Shown piece by piece: positions 19,966 through 28,061 of a stretch of 64,000 bases of DNA. The first letter of the stretch is position 1; every line of letters begins with the position of its first letter. The translations under genes and the position numbers were made by a program. Origin of the DNA: Lentzea jiangxiensis (GTDB lineage Bacteria; Actinomycetota; Actinomycetes; Mycobacteriales; Pseudonocardiaceae); contig NZ_FNIX01000002.1 of the NCBI RefSeq assembly GCF_900104175.1, forward strand, positions 434,001 through 498,000, given 5' to 3'. The notes beneath the pieces are model-generated. The model was not told the DNA's origin, searched no databases, and saw nothing but the letters and a program-made list of their open reading frames with translations.

Positions 19966-20538
19966 ATGACAGCGCGTTTGTCCCACCCCGTGCGCTCCGA
20001 TGCCCGGTACAACCGCGAGCACATCCTCGAAGCGGCCCGCGAGGTGTTCGCCACCGACGGCCTGGGCGCGCCGATGCGCGAGGTGGCCCGCCGCGCCGGC
20101 GTCGGCCCCGCGACCCTCTACCGCCACTTCCCGACCAAGGAGGCGCTGGCCACCGAGGCGTTCGCGGAGCAGATGCAGGCGTGCGAGGTCATCGTGCGCG
20201 AAGGGCTCGCGGACCCCGACCCGTGGCGCGGCTTCTGCACCGTCATCGAGAGGATCTGCGCCCTGCACGCCCGCGACCGGGGCTTCACCGCGGCCTTCAC
20301 CTCCAACTTCCCCCGCGCCCTGGACTTCGCGGGGAGCCGCGAGCGGTCGCTGAAGGCGGTCGCGAAACTCGCCCGCAAGGCCAAGCGGACCGGGCGGCTG
20401 CGCGAGGACTTCGTGGTCGACGACCTCGTCCTGGTGCTCATGGCCAACGGCGGCATCCGCGCCACGACCCCGGAGGGCCGGGCCGCCGCGTCCCGGCGCT
20501 TCGCCGCGATCGTGATCAGGGGGTTCGCGGCGCACTGA
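19966..20538 (+). CDS. TetR-family transcriptional regulator
   Basis: A 190-residue TetR-type repressor. The HTH is in the first 60 residues (ILEAAREVFATDG, then VGPATLYRHFPTKEAL). ATG at 19966 chosen. TAAAGT at 19953-19958 lies 7 bases upstream and no RBS is seen, so the mRNA may begin at or next to the start codon. It shares a 50-base divergent promoter with the oxidoreductase, which suggests local control of that gene. Its stop directly abuts the stop of the convergent TetR at 20539. Ligand unknown. Confidence 0.85.
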   Translation: MTARLSHPVRSDARYNREHILEAAREVFATDGLGAPMREVARRAGVGPATLYRHFPTKEALATEAFAEQMQACEVIVREGLADPDPWRGFCTVIERICALHARDRGFTAAFTSNFPRALDFAGSRERSLKAVAKLARKAKRTGRLREDFVVDDLVLVLMANGGIRATTPEGRAAASRRFAAIVIRGFAAH

Positions 20539-21102
20539 TCACGTCGCCCGGGCCGGACCGATCCCCGCCACCGCCACGGCGAACAGCCGTCCGGCCGACG
20601 CGGCCGGATCGCGGTGGTGCTCGGTCACCATCGCGATCCCGACGATCAGCGACACCAGCTCGACCGCCGTGACGTCCGGCGTCACCGCGCCCTCCGCCAC
20701 CGCCCGCCGCAGCAGCGGTCCGGCGGCCTCGCTGATCACCGTCGCGCAGGAGTTCTCCCCGACCGGGTCCCCGTCGTGGGCGAGCGCCGTGGCGAGCCCC
20801 TTCGCGGTCACGCAGTAGGTGACCAGCTCATCCAGCCACGTCAGCAACGCCTCCCGTCCGTCCGGAGCACCGGTCAGCTCGCGGGCCCGCTCGCACAGCA
20901 GCTCGATCCGGTGCCCCAGCACGGCTTCCAGCAACGCCTGGCGGGTGGGGAAGTGGCGGCGCACGGTCGCCGACCCGACGCCCGCGACCCTGGCGATCTG
21001 CTCGAGCGAGGCCTGCGCGCCGTGCGCGGCGACCTCCCGCTCGGCGACGGCGAGGATCCGCTCGTGGTTGCGCCGGGCGTCGGCGCGCTGGCGATCGGTC
21101 AT
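20539..21102 (-). CDS. TetR-family transcriptional regulator
   Basis: A 187-residue TetR regulator: HTH residues ILAVAEREVAAHG and VGSATVRRHFPTRQAL near the N terminus, then a helical ligand domain. ATG at 21102 chosen over an upstream in-frame ATG because GAGGTGG precedes it and it gives a normal TetR start (TDRQRADARRNHERIL). Divergent from the NmrA-like gene at 21193, with a shared promoter region containing a 17-base perfect inverted repeat; that is the obvious operator candidate. Confidence 0.85.
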   Translation of the reverse strand: MTDRQRADARRNHERILAVAEREVAAHGAQASLEQIARVAGVGSATVRRHFPTRQALLEAVLGHRIELLCERARELTGAPDGREALLTWLDELVTYCVTAKGLATALAHDGDPVGENSCATVISEAAGPLLRRAVAEGAVTPDVTAVELVSLIVGIAMVTEHHRDPAASAGRLFAVAVAGIGPARAT

Positions 21103-21115
21103 GACCACCTCGTGG

Positions 21116-21176
21116 TTGATAAACGGCGGGGGCCGCCATATCGTAGCGGACACCTAAACGGCGGCCCCCGCCGTTT
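21116..21176 (+). promoter_or_regulatory. Promoter with long inverted repeat, candidate TetR operator
   Basis: For the + strand gene, TTGATA (21116-21121) and TATCGT (21139-21144) are spaced by 17 bases. AAACGGCGGGGGCCGCC at 21121-21137 fills that spacer, and its exact reverse complement lies at 21160-21176, around or just after the expected transcription start. TAAACGGCGG also recurs as a direct repeat (21120-21129 and 21155-21164). A repressor bound here would cover the -35, -10 and start. The repeat could alternatively form an RNA or DNA hairpin. Confidence 0.6.
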
Positions 21177-21192
21177 TCAACCGAGGAGAGCC

Positions 21193-22074
21193 ATGTCCGC
21201 ACCAGTTCTGGTCACGGGAGCCACCGGCAAGCAGGGAGGCGCGGCCGTTCGAGCCCTGAAGGCGAACGGGGTGCCCGTGCGCGCGTTGGTCCGCGACCCG
21301 CAGTCCGAACGCGCGAAGGCGCTGGACGTCGAACTCGTCACCGGCGACCTGCACGACCGCGAGTCGCTGCTCCGCGCCACCCGGGGCGCCCGCGCGGTGT
21401 TCTCGGTGCAGATGGCCGAGTTCGACGGGACGAACTTCGACTTCGACGGCGAGCTCACCCAGGCCGCCAACCTGGTGGACGCCGCACGGGAACAGGGCGT
21501 CCGGCAGTTCGTCCAGACGACGGTCGACGGTGCCGGCCCGCGCGTCGAGGACGAGCTGCACCCGGTCCGGGCCGCGTCGCTGAACACCAAGGCCGCGATC
21601 CAGGACCGCGTCCGCGAGGCGGGCTTCGAGCGGTGGACGCTGCTCAAGCCCGGCTTCTTCATGGAGAACTTCCTGCCGTCGGCGGCGTTCCTCTTCCCGC
21701 GCGGGGTCGAGGGCGGCCTGGTGAGCATGCTCAAGCCGGACACCCGGCTGGCCCTGGTCGCGGTGCGGGACATCGGCACGGCGGTCGCCGCCGCCGTCGC
21801 GGACCCGGCGCGGTTCGACCGCGTGGAGCTGGAGCTGGCGAGCGAACACCTGTCGATGGCGGAGATCGCCGCGGTGCTCTCGCGCGCGCTCGGCGTGGAG
21901 CTCCGGGCGCCCGACCTGACGCTGGAGCAGGCCCGCGCGGCCGGGATGCCGGAGATGGGGGCAGGGCACGACCGGATGAACGAGACCGGCATGGCGGGCC
22001 GGCCGGAGTTCGCACGGGCGCTGGGCCTGCCGCTCACGAGCTTCGAGGAGTGGGCGCGACAGCACCTGGCCTGA
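21193..22074 (+). CDS. NmrA-family NAD(P)-binding protein
   Basis: A 293-residue atypical short-chain dehydrogenase of the NmrA/HSCARG type. The N-terminal motif TGATGKQGG (about residues 8-16) is the dinucleotide site, and the protein ends in a mostly helical region. The catalytic tyrosine-lysine pair of classical SDRs is not obvious, so it may be a redox sensor or an isoflavone-reductase-like enzyme. GAGGAGAG stands 4 bases before the ATG. Divergent from a TetR regulator with an inverted repeat in the promoter, so probably inducible. Substrate unknown. Confidence 0.85.
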   Translation: MSAPVLVTGATGKQGGAAVRALKANGVPVRALVRDPQSERAKALDVELVTGDLHDRESLLRATRGARAVFSVQMAEFDGTNFDFDGELTQAANLVDAAREQGVRQFVQTTVDGAGPRVEDELHPVRAASLNTKAAIQDRVREAGFERWTLLKPGFFMENFLPSAAFLFPRGVEGGLVSMLKPDTRLALVAVRDIGTAVAAAVADPARFDRVELELASEHLSMAEIAAVLSRALGVELRAPDLTLEQARAAGMPEMGAGHDRMNETGMAGRPEFARALGLPLTSFEEWARQHLA

Positions 22075-22198
22075 GGCCGCCGGGTCGAACGTGTCGCGGC
22101 CGACCGCCTTTCCCCGCGTGAGCGGCTCCACCACGCCACTAGTCACGGCTGGTGAAGTGTTCAAACGACTACAGACTGATGACCCGAATCGAGAAGCA

Positions 22199-23101
22199 AT
22201 GGACAAGGCATCCGTCGCTCGCTTCCTGCTGCTGGCTTTGCTGTGGGGGAGCAGCTTCACCTTCATCAAGGTGTCCCTTGAAGGCCTGACGCCGGGGCAG
22301 CTCGTGCTCGCCAGACTCGTGCTGGGCGCGGCGGTGCTGCTCAGCATCGTGGCCGTCCGCAAGGTCACCCTGCCGCGCTCCGCCCAGGTCTGGGGCCACA
22401 TCGCCGCCGCCGGCCTGTTCGGCAACGTGATCCCGTTCCTGCTGCTGTCCTACGGCGAGAAGACCACGGGCGCGGGCATCGCGGGCGTCCTGATCGGCGC
22501 GACACCGCTGTTGACGCTGGCGCTCGCCACGGCCGCGCTGCCGACGGAGCGGGCGACCTCGCGCAAGGCGGTCGGCCTGGCGCTGGGCTTCGTCGGCGTG
22601 GTGCTGCTGATCGGCCCGTGGCACGAGTCGCTCGGGTCGCTCAGCGGCAGGCTGGCCTGCTTCGGCGCGGCCATCAGCTACGCGATCGGCTTCGTGTACG
22701 TGCGCAAGTACCTGTCGCCGCTCGGCCTCGCGCCGCTCGCCCTGGCCGCGTCGCAGCTCGTCTCGGCGGCGGTGCTGCAGGCGCTCGTGACCCCGTTCCT
22801 CGAGTGGCGCACACCGCACTTCACCGGCCCGGTCACGCTCAGCATCGTGCTGCTCGGCCTGCTCAGCACCGGCCTGGCGTACGTGCTCTACTTCCGCCTC
22901 ATCGGCGACGTCGGCGCCACCACCGCCTCGGCGGTCAACTACGTGGTCCCGGTGTTCGCCGTGCTCGTCGGCGTGACGTTCCTCGGCGAACCCGTCACGT
23001 GGAACCTGCTGGCGGGCGGCCTGGTCGTGATGGTCGGCGTGGCCTACGCGGAGAACCGGCTCGGGCAGCTGCGCAAGGACAAGGCGGGAGCGGTCCGGTG
23101 A
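22199..23101 (+). CDS. DMT-superfamily (EamA) exporter
   Basis: A 300-residue integral membrane protein with about ten transmembrane segments and two EamA repeats, opening ARFLLLALLWGSSFTFIK, typical of drug/metabolite transporters. ATG at 22199 has GAGAAG just upstream. It overlaps the serine acetyltransferase start by 4 bases (GTGA), so the two are translationally coupled. E. coli EamA (YdeD) exports O-acetylserine and cysteine, and the neighbours here are CysE- and CysK-like, so a cysteine-pathway exporter is a good inference. Confidence 0.85.
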   Translation: MDKASVARFLLLALLWGSSFTFIKVSLEGLTPGQLVLARLVLGAAVLLSIVAVRKVTLPRSAQVWGHIAAAGLFGNVIPFLLLSYGEKTTGAGIAGVLIGATPLLTLALATAALPTERATSRKAVGLALGFVGVVLLIGPWHESLGSLSGRLACFGAAISYAIGFVYVRKYLSPLGLAPLALAASQLVSAAVLQALVTPFLEWRTPHFTGPVTLSIVLLGLLSTGLAYVLYFRLIGDVGATTASAVNYVVPVFAVLVGVTFLGEPVTWNLLAGGLVVMVGVAYAENRLGQLRKDKAGAVR

Positions 23102-23739
23102 CCCCGCGGGCGCTGCTGCGCGTGGTCACCGACGACCTCGACATGGTCATGGACCGCGACCCGTCGATCCTGTCGCGCAGCGAGGCGCTGCTGCACCCGA
23201 CGGTCATCGCGATCTGGGGCTGGCGCGTGTCGCACGGGCTGCACCTGCGGGGTCACCGGCGCGGCGCCCGCCTGGTCATGGTCCTCGCCCGCCTGCTCAC
23301 CGGGGGCATCGAGATCCACCCCGGTGCGCGGATCGGCCGCGGCTTCTTCATCGACCACGGCGCGGGCGTCGTGATCGGCGAGACGGTGGAGATCGGCGAC
23401 GACGTCACGATCTTCCACCAGGTGACGCTCGGCGCGGTCGGCTGGTGGCACGACAACCAGCGGCCCGAGGGGTCGCGACGGCACCCGAAGCTCGGCGACC
23501 GGGTGGTCGTCGGGGCCAACGCGACGATCCTCGGTCCGGTCACCGTCGGGCACGACTCGGTGGTGGGCGCCCAGGCCCTCGTGATCCGGGACGTGCCGGC
23601 CGACTCGCGCGTCCTCGCACCGTTCTCCATCCCGAACCTGAGGTCGAGCCGCAGCGTCGCGAAGGCGGCCCGCCCGCGCCAGTCCGTGGTCGTCGCGGGC
23701 CAGCGGCACAAGGGCGCAGCGGTGTTCCCCAGCTGGTGA
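23098..23739 (+). CDS. Serine O-acetyltransferase (CysE-like)
   Basis: A 213-residue left-handed beta-helix acetyltransferase that would make O-acetylserine from serine and acetyl-CoA. The hexapeptide repeats (GIEIHPGARIGRG, GVVIGETVEIGDDV, then VVVGANATILG) and the catalytic His-Asp area (FIDHGAGVVIG, HQVTLG) are visible. GTG start overlaps the exporter stop by 4 bases. The protein is shorter at the N terminus than E. coli CysE (273), which is common in the bacterial short form. A cysteine synthase follows after 22 bases, so substrate flow CysE to CysK is expected. Confidence 0.88.
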   Translation: MTPRALLRVVTDDLDMVMDRDPSILSRSEALLHPTVIAIWGWRVSHGLHLRGHRRGARLVMVLARLLTGGIEIHPGARIGRGFFIDHGAGVVIGETVEIGDDVTIFHQVTLGAVGWWHDNQRPEGSRRHPKLGDRVVVGANATILGPVTVGHDSVVGAQALVIRDVPADSRVLAPFSIPNLRSSRSVAKAARPRQSVVVAGQRHKGAAVFPSW

Positions 23740-23761
23740 AAACCAACCGATCGGAGTGCTC

Positions 23762-24760
23762 GTGGAGACCCGGCTCAGTCAGCCCCTCACCCGGCGGCCG
23801 CCCGCCCACTCGCTCGTCGACCTGATCGGCGGCACACCCACCGTCCGGCTCGACCTCGGCGTCACGACCGCGCAGCTCTTCGCCAAGCTGGAGATGGCCA
23901 ACCCGCTGTCCAGCGTGAAGGACCGCGCCGCGCTCTACATGATCAACGGCGCGGAGCAGCGCGGGCAGCTCAGCAGGGGCACGGGCACCATCGTCGAGGC
24001 GACCTCGGGCAACACCGGCATCTCGATGGCCGCCATCGCCGCGGCACGCGGCTACAGGTGCGTGATCGTCCTGCCGGACAGCGCCACCAGCGAACGCCTG
24101 CAGCTGCTGCGCGCGTTCGGCGTGGAGATCGTGCTGACCCCGTACCAGGAGGGCTACGCGGCGGCGATCGCGAAGGCCGAGGAGATCCACCGCGAACGGC
24201 CGGGTTCGTGGTTCGCCTGCCAGCACGAGAACCCCGACAACGTGGCGGCGCACTACGCCACCACCGGCCCGGAGATCTGGAACGACACCGACGGCGAGGT
24301 GGACGTCTTCGTCTGCGGCGTCGGCACCGGCGGAACGCTCAGCGGCACGGCGCGGTACCTGAAGGAGCGCAATCCCGCGATCCGCGTGGTCGCGGTGGAG
24401 CCGGAGGGCTCACCCGTGCTCAGCCAGGGGTGGGGCGGCCTGCACCGCATCCCCGGCCTGAACGGCGGTTTCGTCGCCCCGACGACCGATGTCGACGTGA
24501 TCGACGAGGTTCTGGCGGTGTCCAACGAGGACGCCTACGACACCGCGCGGGAGCTGGCGCGGACGGCGGGACTGCTGGTCGGCGTCTCGTCCGGCGCGGC
24601 GGCACACGCCTGCCGGGTCCTCGCGGCACGCCCGGAGTTCGCGGGCAAGAACTTGGTCACCGTCTTCCCGGACACGGGCGAGCGGTACCTCTCGTGGTTC
24701 AACCAGGAAGACACGACGGCTCACAGCGGCGAGAAGCGCGAAGCGATCAACGAGGAGTGA
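23762..24760 (+). CDS. Cysteine synthase-like PLP enzyme (CysK family)
   Basis: A 332-residue fold-type II PLP enzyme: Schiff-base lysine in SSVKDRAAL, substrate loop TSGNTGIS, phosphate loop GVGTGGT and SSGAA near the C terminus. It would form cysteine from O-acetylserine and sulfide, using the product of the gene just upstream. GTG at 23762 fits CGGAG 5 bases upstream; an alternative GTG at 23756 lacks one. Because sulfur-assimilation genes are not linked, it could instead use another nucleophile (as in diaminopropionate or other non-protein amino acid synthesis). It is followed after 6 bases by a cupin gene. Confidence 0.88.
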   Translation: METRLSQPLTRRPPAHSLVDLIGGTPTVRLDLGVTTAQLFAKLEMANPLSSVKDRAALYMINGAEQRGQLSRGTGTIVEATSGNTGISMAAIAAARGYRCVIVLPDSATSERLQLLRAFGVEIVLTPYQEGYAAAIAKAEEIHRERPGSWFACQHENPDNVAAHYATTGPEIWNDTDGEVDVFVCGVGTGGTLSGTARYLKERNPAIRVVAVEPEGSPVLSQGWGGLHRIPGLNGGFVAPTTDVDVIDEVLAVSNEDAYDTARELARTAGLLVGVSSGAAAHACRVLAARPEFAGKNLVTVFPDTGERYLSWFNQEDTTAHSGEKREAINEE

Positions 24761-24766
24761 CCAGAC

Positions 24767-25261
24767 ATGACTCAGGTGTCCAACATCCTGCTTCCCGGCG
24801 AGGGTGAGTCGGTGCAGATCGGCACCACCACCCACACGACCTTCAAGGCGAGGGGCAGCGAGACGGACGGCCGGCTCGGCCTGTACGAGCACCGCATGGC
24901 CGCCGGAGCCCCCGGTGCCTCGCCGCACGTGCACAACGAGCAGCTCGAAGCGTTCTACGTCCTGCACGGCATGGTGGAGCTGCACCTCGACGGCAAGTCG
25001 TTCGCCGCCCCGCCCGGCACCTACGTGAACGTGCCGATGGGGGTCTCGCACGGGTTCCACAACCCGTACGAGGACCAGGCCACGATGCTCATCATCTTCA
25101 CGCCCGCGCTCAACCGCGAGGAGTACTTCCGCGGCCTCGCCGAGATGTACGCGGACGGCAACAAGCCCAATGAGGACGAGCTGCTGACGCTGATGGCGAA
25201 GTACGACCAGTTCGAGGTGACGATGAACGGCCACAACGTCCCGAACTGGGGCCGGCACTGA
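24767..25261 (+). CDS. Cupin-domain protein
   Basis: A 164-residue single-domain cupin. Motif 1 reads SPHVHNEQLEAFYVLHG and motif 2 ends in PMGVSHGFHNP, giving three histidines and a glutamate for a metal. It could be a small dioxygenase, isomerase or metal-binding sensor. Last gene of the exporter-CysE-CysK operon, 6 bases after CysK. Its stop codon lies within the first copy of a 13-base tandem triplicate, followed by a terminator. Reaction unknown; thiol oxidation is only a guess from context. Confidence 0.8.
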   Translation: MTQVSNILLPGEGESVQIGTTTHTTFKARGSETDGRLGLYEHRMAAGAPGASPHVHNEQLEAFYVLHGMVELHLDGKSFAAPPGTYVNVPMGVSHGFHNPYEDQATMLIIFTPALNREEYFRGLAEMYADGNKPNEDELLTLMAKYDQFEVTMNGHNVPNWGRH

Positions 25262-25293
25262 GAACGGGCACTGAGAACGGGCACTGAGAACGG
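25255..25293 (+). repeat. Three tandem copies of a 13-base unit over a stop codon
   Basis: GCACTGAGAACGG occurs at 25255-25267, 25268-25280 and 25281-25293 with no mismatch. The first copy contains the last codon and the TGA of the cupin gene; the third runs into the terminator stem. It looks like slippage duplication at a gene end. Confidence 0.95.
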
Positions 25294-25330
25294 GTGCGGG
25301 GCGGGCGCTCGAGGGCGCCCGCCCCGCACC
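25293..25330. terminator. Bidirectional terminator between convergent genes
   Basis: A perfect 16-base inverted repeat (GGTGCGGGGCGGGCGC at 25293-25308, complement at 25315-25330) with a 6-base loop. It lies 31 bases after the cupin stop and 2 bases before the protease stop on the other strand, so it can serve both. Confidence 0.8.
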
Positions 25331-25332
25331 GG

Positions 25333-26184
25333 TCAGGGCAGGGCCACGAACGGGCGCAGGAAGTCCCGCGCGCCGGGTGTGTCGAGCCGGTAGACGACGT
25401 TGGTCGCGTAGCACGGCGAGTCACCGGTGATCGTGGTGGCGGCGAGGACCCGCTTGCCGTCGATCGTGGCGAAGTTCGGGCCGCCGGAGTCGCCGTAGCA
25501 GGCCCCGCCGTTGCCCTGCGGCGCGGTCATGGCGAGCCGGACCCACGCGTTGTTCAGGGCGTTGAACGTGACCGGCGCCTTCATCCGCACGCCGCCACCG
25601 GGGTGCGTGTGGCCGCCGGGACCGCGGCGGGCCTCCTGCGTGCCGTAACCCGCGACGACCCACGACGTGTCGTCGAGCCCCTGCGGGCCGAGCTGCCCCA
25701 GGCGGTTCGCGGCCGGCAGCGTCGCCGGGGTGAACGACCACCGGGCCTTCATCTGCTCAGCCGAGACCTCGACGACCGAGATGTCGTGCGTGTCGGCCGC
25801 CGTGCCGGGGTAGGCCGGGTGGTTGTGCGCGGTGCCGGGGACGCCGACGGCCGCGGCGATCTGCGCCGGGGTGCCGGTGGCGCTGTCGAGCGCGGACTGG
25901 ACGTCCTGGTGCAGCGAGACGTAGAACTTCACGTTCGCCGGCCAGTCGCTGGTGCAGTGCGCGGCGGTGAGGAAGGTGTCGGCGTCGGCCATGGTGCCGC
26001 TGCACACCCAGTCCACGCGGTCCGGGGTCGCCGGGTCGTCGTCGTCGTCCCAGGTGGCGACGAGTGCGCCGACCTCGGTGCGTTCCGGGGCGGGCGTGGC
26101 GTTGTAGGAGTTGATCGCGGACGCGGGAAGCGCTGCCGCGACGAGGATCGCGGCGGTGGCCGCGGTTGCTCTGATCAGACGCAT
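25333..26184 (-). CDS. Secreted trypsin-like serine protease (S1 family)
   Basis: A 283-residue exported protein: signal peptide in about residues 1-24 (MRLIRATAATAAILVAAALP, ASA cleavage), then a chymotrypsin fold. Catalytic residues are visible as histidine in LTAAHCT, aspartate in HDISVVEV and serine in YGDSGGPNF. ATG at 26184 has AAGGAG 7 bases upstream and gives a clean signal peptide; the in-frame ATG 33 bases earlier does not. Monocistronic, sharing a terminator with the cupin operon. Specificity is not evident. Confidence 0.88.
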   Translation of the reverse strand: MRLIRATAATAAILVAAALPASAINSYNATPAPERTEVGALVATWDDDDDPATPDRVDWVCSGTMADADTFLTAAHCTSDWPANVKFYVSLHQDVQSALDSATGTPAQIAAAVGVPGTAHNHPAYPGTAADTHDISVVEVSAEQMKARWSFTPATLPAANRLGQLGPQGLDDTSWVVAGYGTQEARRGPGGHTHPGGGVRMKAPVTFNALNNAWVRLAMTAPQGNGGACYGDSGGPNFATIDGKRVLAATTITGDSPCYATNVVYRLDTPGARDFLRPFVALP

Positions 26185-26507
26185 GGAGTTGCTCCTTCGA
26201 CGGCTGCGCGGATTCAACCTCCGCGCGCGCCGTCCCGGAAGCCTTCACAGATGACTGGCGCGGCCGCCGCGGGCGAACAACACCCTGAACGCGGGTATGC
26301 GCTGCCACGCGTCTTGGCGTGCTGGACATCGATGCCCGCTTCGCCGCGCAGCACCGGTGCCGCGGCCTGGAGCCCGCCCGCGACCCGCCGCCACCGCGGC
26401 ACCTTCGCGGACACGAGCCTCAGCCGCCGGGAGGCCGAACTCCTCACCGGCTCCCGGTCGTGCTCTCACACGACCGCCACCGGGAGCCGGACCGCGCGGA
26501 CTTCTTC
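26185..26507. other. Intergenic: protease promoter side and hydrolase terminator
   Basis: This 323-base gap holds a complex hairpin at 26447-26490, downstream of the - strand hydrolase stop: a 12-base repeat CCGGCTCCCGGT/ACCGGGAGCCGG with a nested GTCGTG/CACGAC. The part next to 26184 must contain the protease promoter but no convincing -35/-10 pair was found. Nothing coding is supported. Confidence 0.6.
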
Positions 26508-27845
26508 TCAGGGACAGGCGGAGAACAACTTCCGGGTGCCGGGACCCGCGTACGCCGCGCGATCGGTGAACCGGCACCCGAACGTCTCCGAGGCCACCGC
26601 GGACCGGTCACCGACGGCGTCACCGGCGGGCTTCCTGCCGCGGTCGGTCCACGCCACCAGGTCGTCCCAGGCCGCACCGACCTCCGAGGGCGAGAACTCG
26701 CAGTGGTCCACCGTGCGGATCGCCCGCTGCACCAGCCACCTCGACTGGCCGTTGCGGGCGACGTCGCTGCGGTACTCCTGCTCCATCGAGAACGGCACGA
26801 ACAGGTCGCCCAGGCCGTGCAGGGAGACCACCGGCACCCGCGGCTTGCCCGCGATCCTCGGGACCTCGGTGAGCGCGGGGGACAGGCGCGAGCGCCAGTC
26901 GGCCGGCAGGACTCGCTGCACCGTGCGGTTCAGGTCGACCGGCGAGCTGGGCCGGTAGCGGGTGCCGAGGTTGGTCGCGAGGCGGCCCGGGTCGAAGGCG
27001 AGCGGCGCGTCCGGGGCGGGAGGGGAAGCGAGGCCGAAGAGGAAGTTCTTCCAGAACGCGAACGCGGGGGTCGCGCCGGGACGGGGGCCGCCGCTGCGTT
27101 CGACCGTGACCGCGCGGAACTGGGCGCCGCGGTCCGTCACGGTGTCGGGGCCGCCCGGCAGGAGGGTGGTCAGCCCCAGTTCCTCCTGGATGCGCGGCAC
27201 CACCGCGGTGAGGTAGTCGGCCGGGACCGGGTAGGTGCCGATGCCGGAGAGCTTCTGCGCCGTCAGCTGGTAGTCGAGGAAGAAGTCGAACAGCTCGTGG
27301 TCGCCGAGCACGCCGCACATCGGCAGGGCGCCGTCGTAGAAGCCGGGGTACTGCTCCAGCGAACGGCCGATCACGTGGCCGCCCATCGAGACGCCCGCGA
27401 TCAGGACCTGCTTCGGCCTCGCCACCAGCGTGCCGAAGTGGCGGGCCAGGTCGTGCGTGGCCTGCACACCGGCGCGGACGTCGTACCCGTTGCCGTAGTA
27501 GGAGGACGCCGCCCACGCGTAGCCCTGGCCGAGCAAACGGGTGCGCAGTCCGTAGGCGGGCGGGTCCACGGTGAGGACGGTGCCGGTGCCCCGGTAACCG
27601 TGCGCCCACATGGCCAGCCGGCCGTTCCAGTCCGGGGGCACCTCGACGATGTACGCCGAATGCTTGTGCACGCCCTGCAGCACGCGCGTCGGCTTGCCAC
27701 CGACGACCTCGGGCTTCAGCGGCGGGTTCGAGATCGTGTAGCCCGGCAGGGGCTGGTCACCGGGCGTCGGTGGTGACGCCAGAGCGGGAGCACCACCCGC
27801 GAAGAGCACCAGTCCGAGCAACGACACCACGAGCCGTGTACGCAT
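26508..27845 (-). CDS. Secreted alpha/beta hydrolase
   Basis: A 445-residue exported protein with a signal peptide in residues 1-24 (MRTRLVVSLLGLVLFAGGAP, then ALA). The nucleophile elbow is GVSMGG (serine around residue 165), and the catalytic histidine may be in VDHCEF near residue 385. The fold resembles the large secreted lipase/esterase or prolyl-oligopeptidase-like hydrolases of actinomycetes. GGAGGTG lies 5 bases before the ATG. Ends in a hairpin at 26447-26490. Neighbours are a protease and a xylanase, consistent with a hydrolase-rich patch. Substrate unknown. Confidence 0.82.
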   Translation of the reverse strand: MRTRLVVSLLGLVLFAGGAPALASPPTPGDQPLPGYTISNPPLKPEVVGGKPTRVLQGVHKHSAYIVEVPPDWNGRLAMWAHGYRGTGTVLTVDPPAYGLRTRLLGQGYAWAASSYYGNGYDVRAGVQATHDLARHFGTLVARPKQVLIAGVSMGGHVIGRSLEQYPGFYDGALPMCGVLGDHELFDFFLDYQLTAQKLSGIGTYPVPADYLTAVVPRIQEELGLTTLLPGGPDTVTDRGAQFRAVTVERSGGPRPGATPAFAFWKNFLFGLASPPAPDAPLAFDPGRLATNLGTRYRPSSPVDLNRTVQRVLPADWRSRLSPALTEVPRIAGKPRVPVVSLHGLGDLFVPFSMEQEYRSDVARNGQSRWLVQRAIRTVDHCEFSPSEVGAAWDDLVAWTDRGRKPAGDAVGDRSAVASETFGCRFTDRAAYAGPGTRKLFSACP

Positions 27846-27899
27846 GCCACACCTCCGTCGGGCTCCATTCCACCCGCCGGACGCGTCCCGGTCACCCCC

Positions 27900-28061
27900 T
27901 CAACGGCCGAATGACGAACCCGTCCGGTCGTCGCCGAGGAGGCCGGGGTGGTCCTTGAGCTGACGGCGCGAGGCCACGCCGAGCTTGCGGAAGATCGCGC
28001 GCAGGTGCGCGTCGACCGTGCGCTTGCCGATGAACAGCTGGGTGGCGACCTCGGCCGACGT
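27900..28061 (-). pseudogene. Remnant of a LuxR-type HTH regulator
   Basis: The last 54 codons of this frame read like the C-terminal half of a LuxR/Ger[23 protein letters not shown] followed by [11 protein letters not shown], the usual recognition helix and scaffold. Upstream the frame turns into low-complexity T/A/V sequence with no receiver, ATPase or linker, and no good start exists. I read it as a truncated, decayed gene rather than a functional small regulator. Confidence 0.6.

Noticed and set aside
26395..26450. Sequence reading LSRREAELLTG on the + strand, like the start of a LuxR HTH
   Set aside because: No further HTH helices follow in frame and the segment lies in a hairpin region; probably chance.
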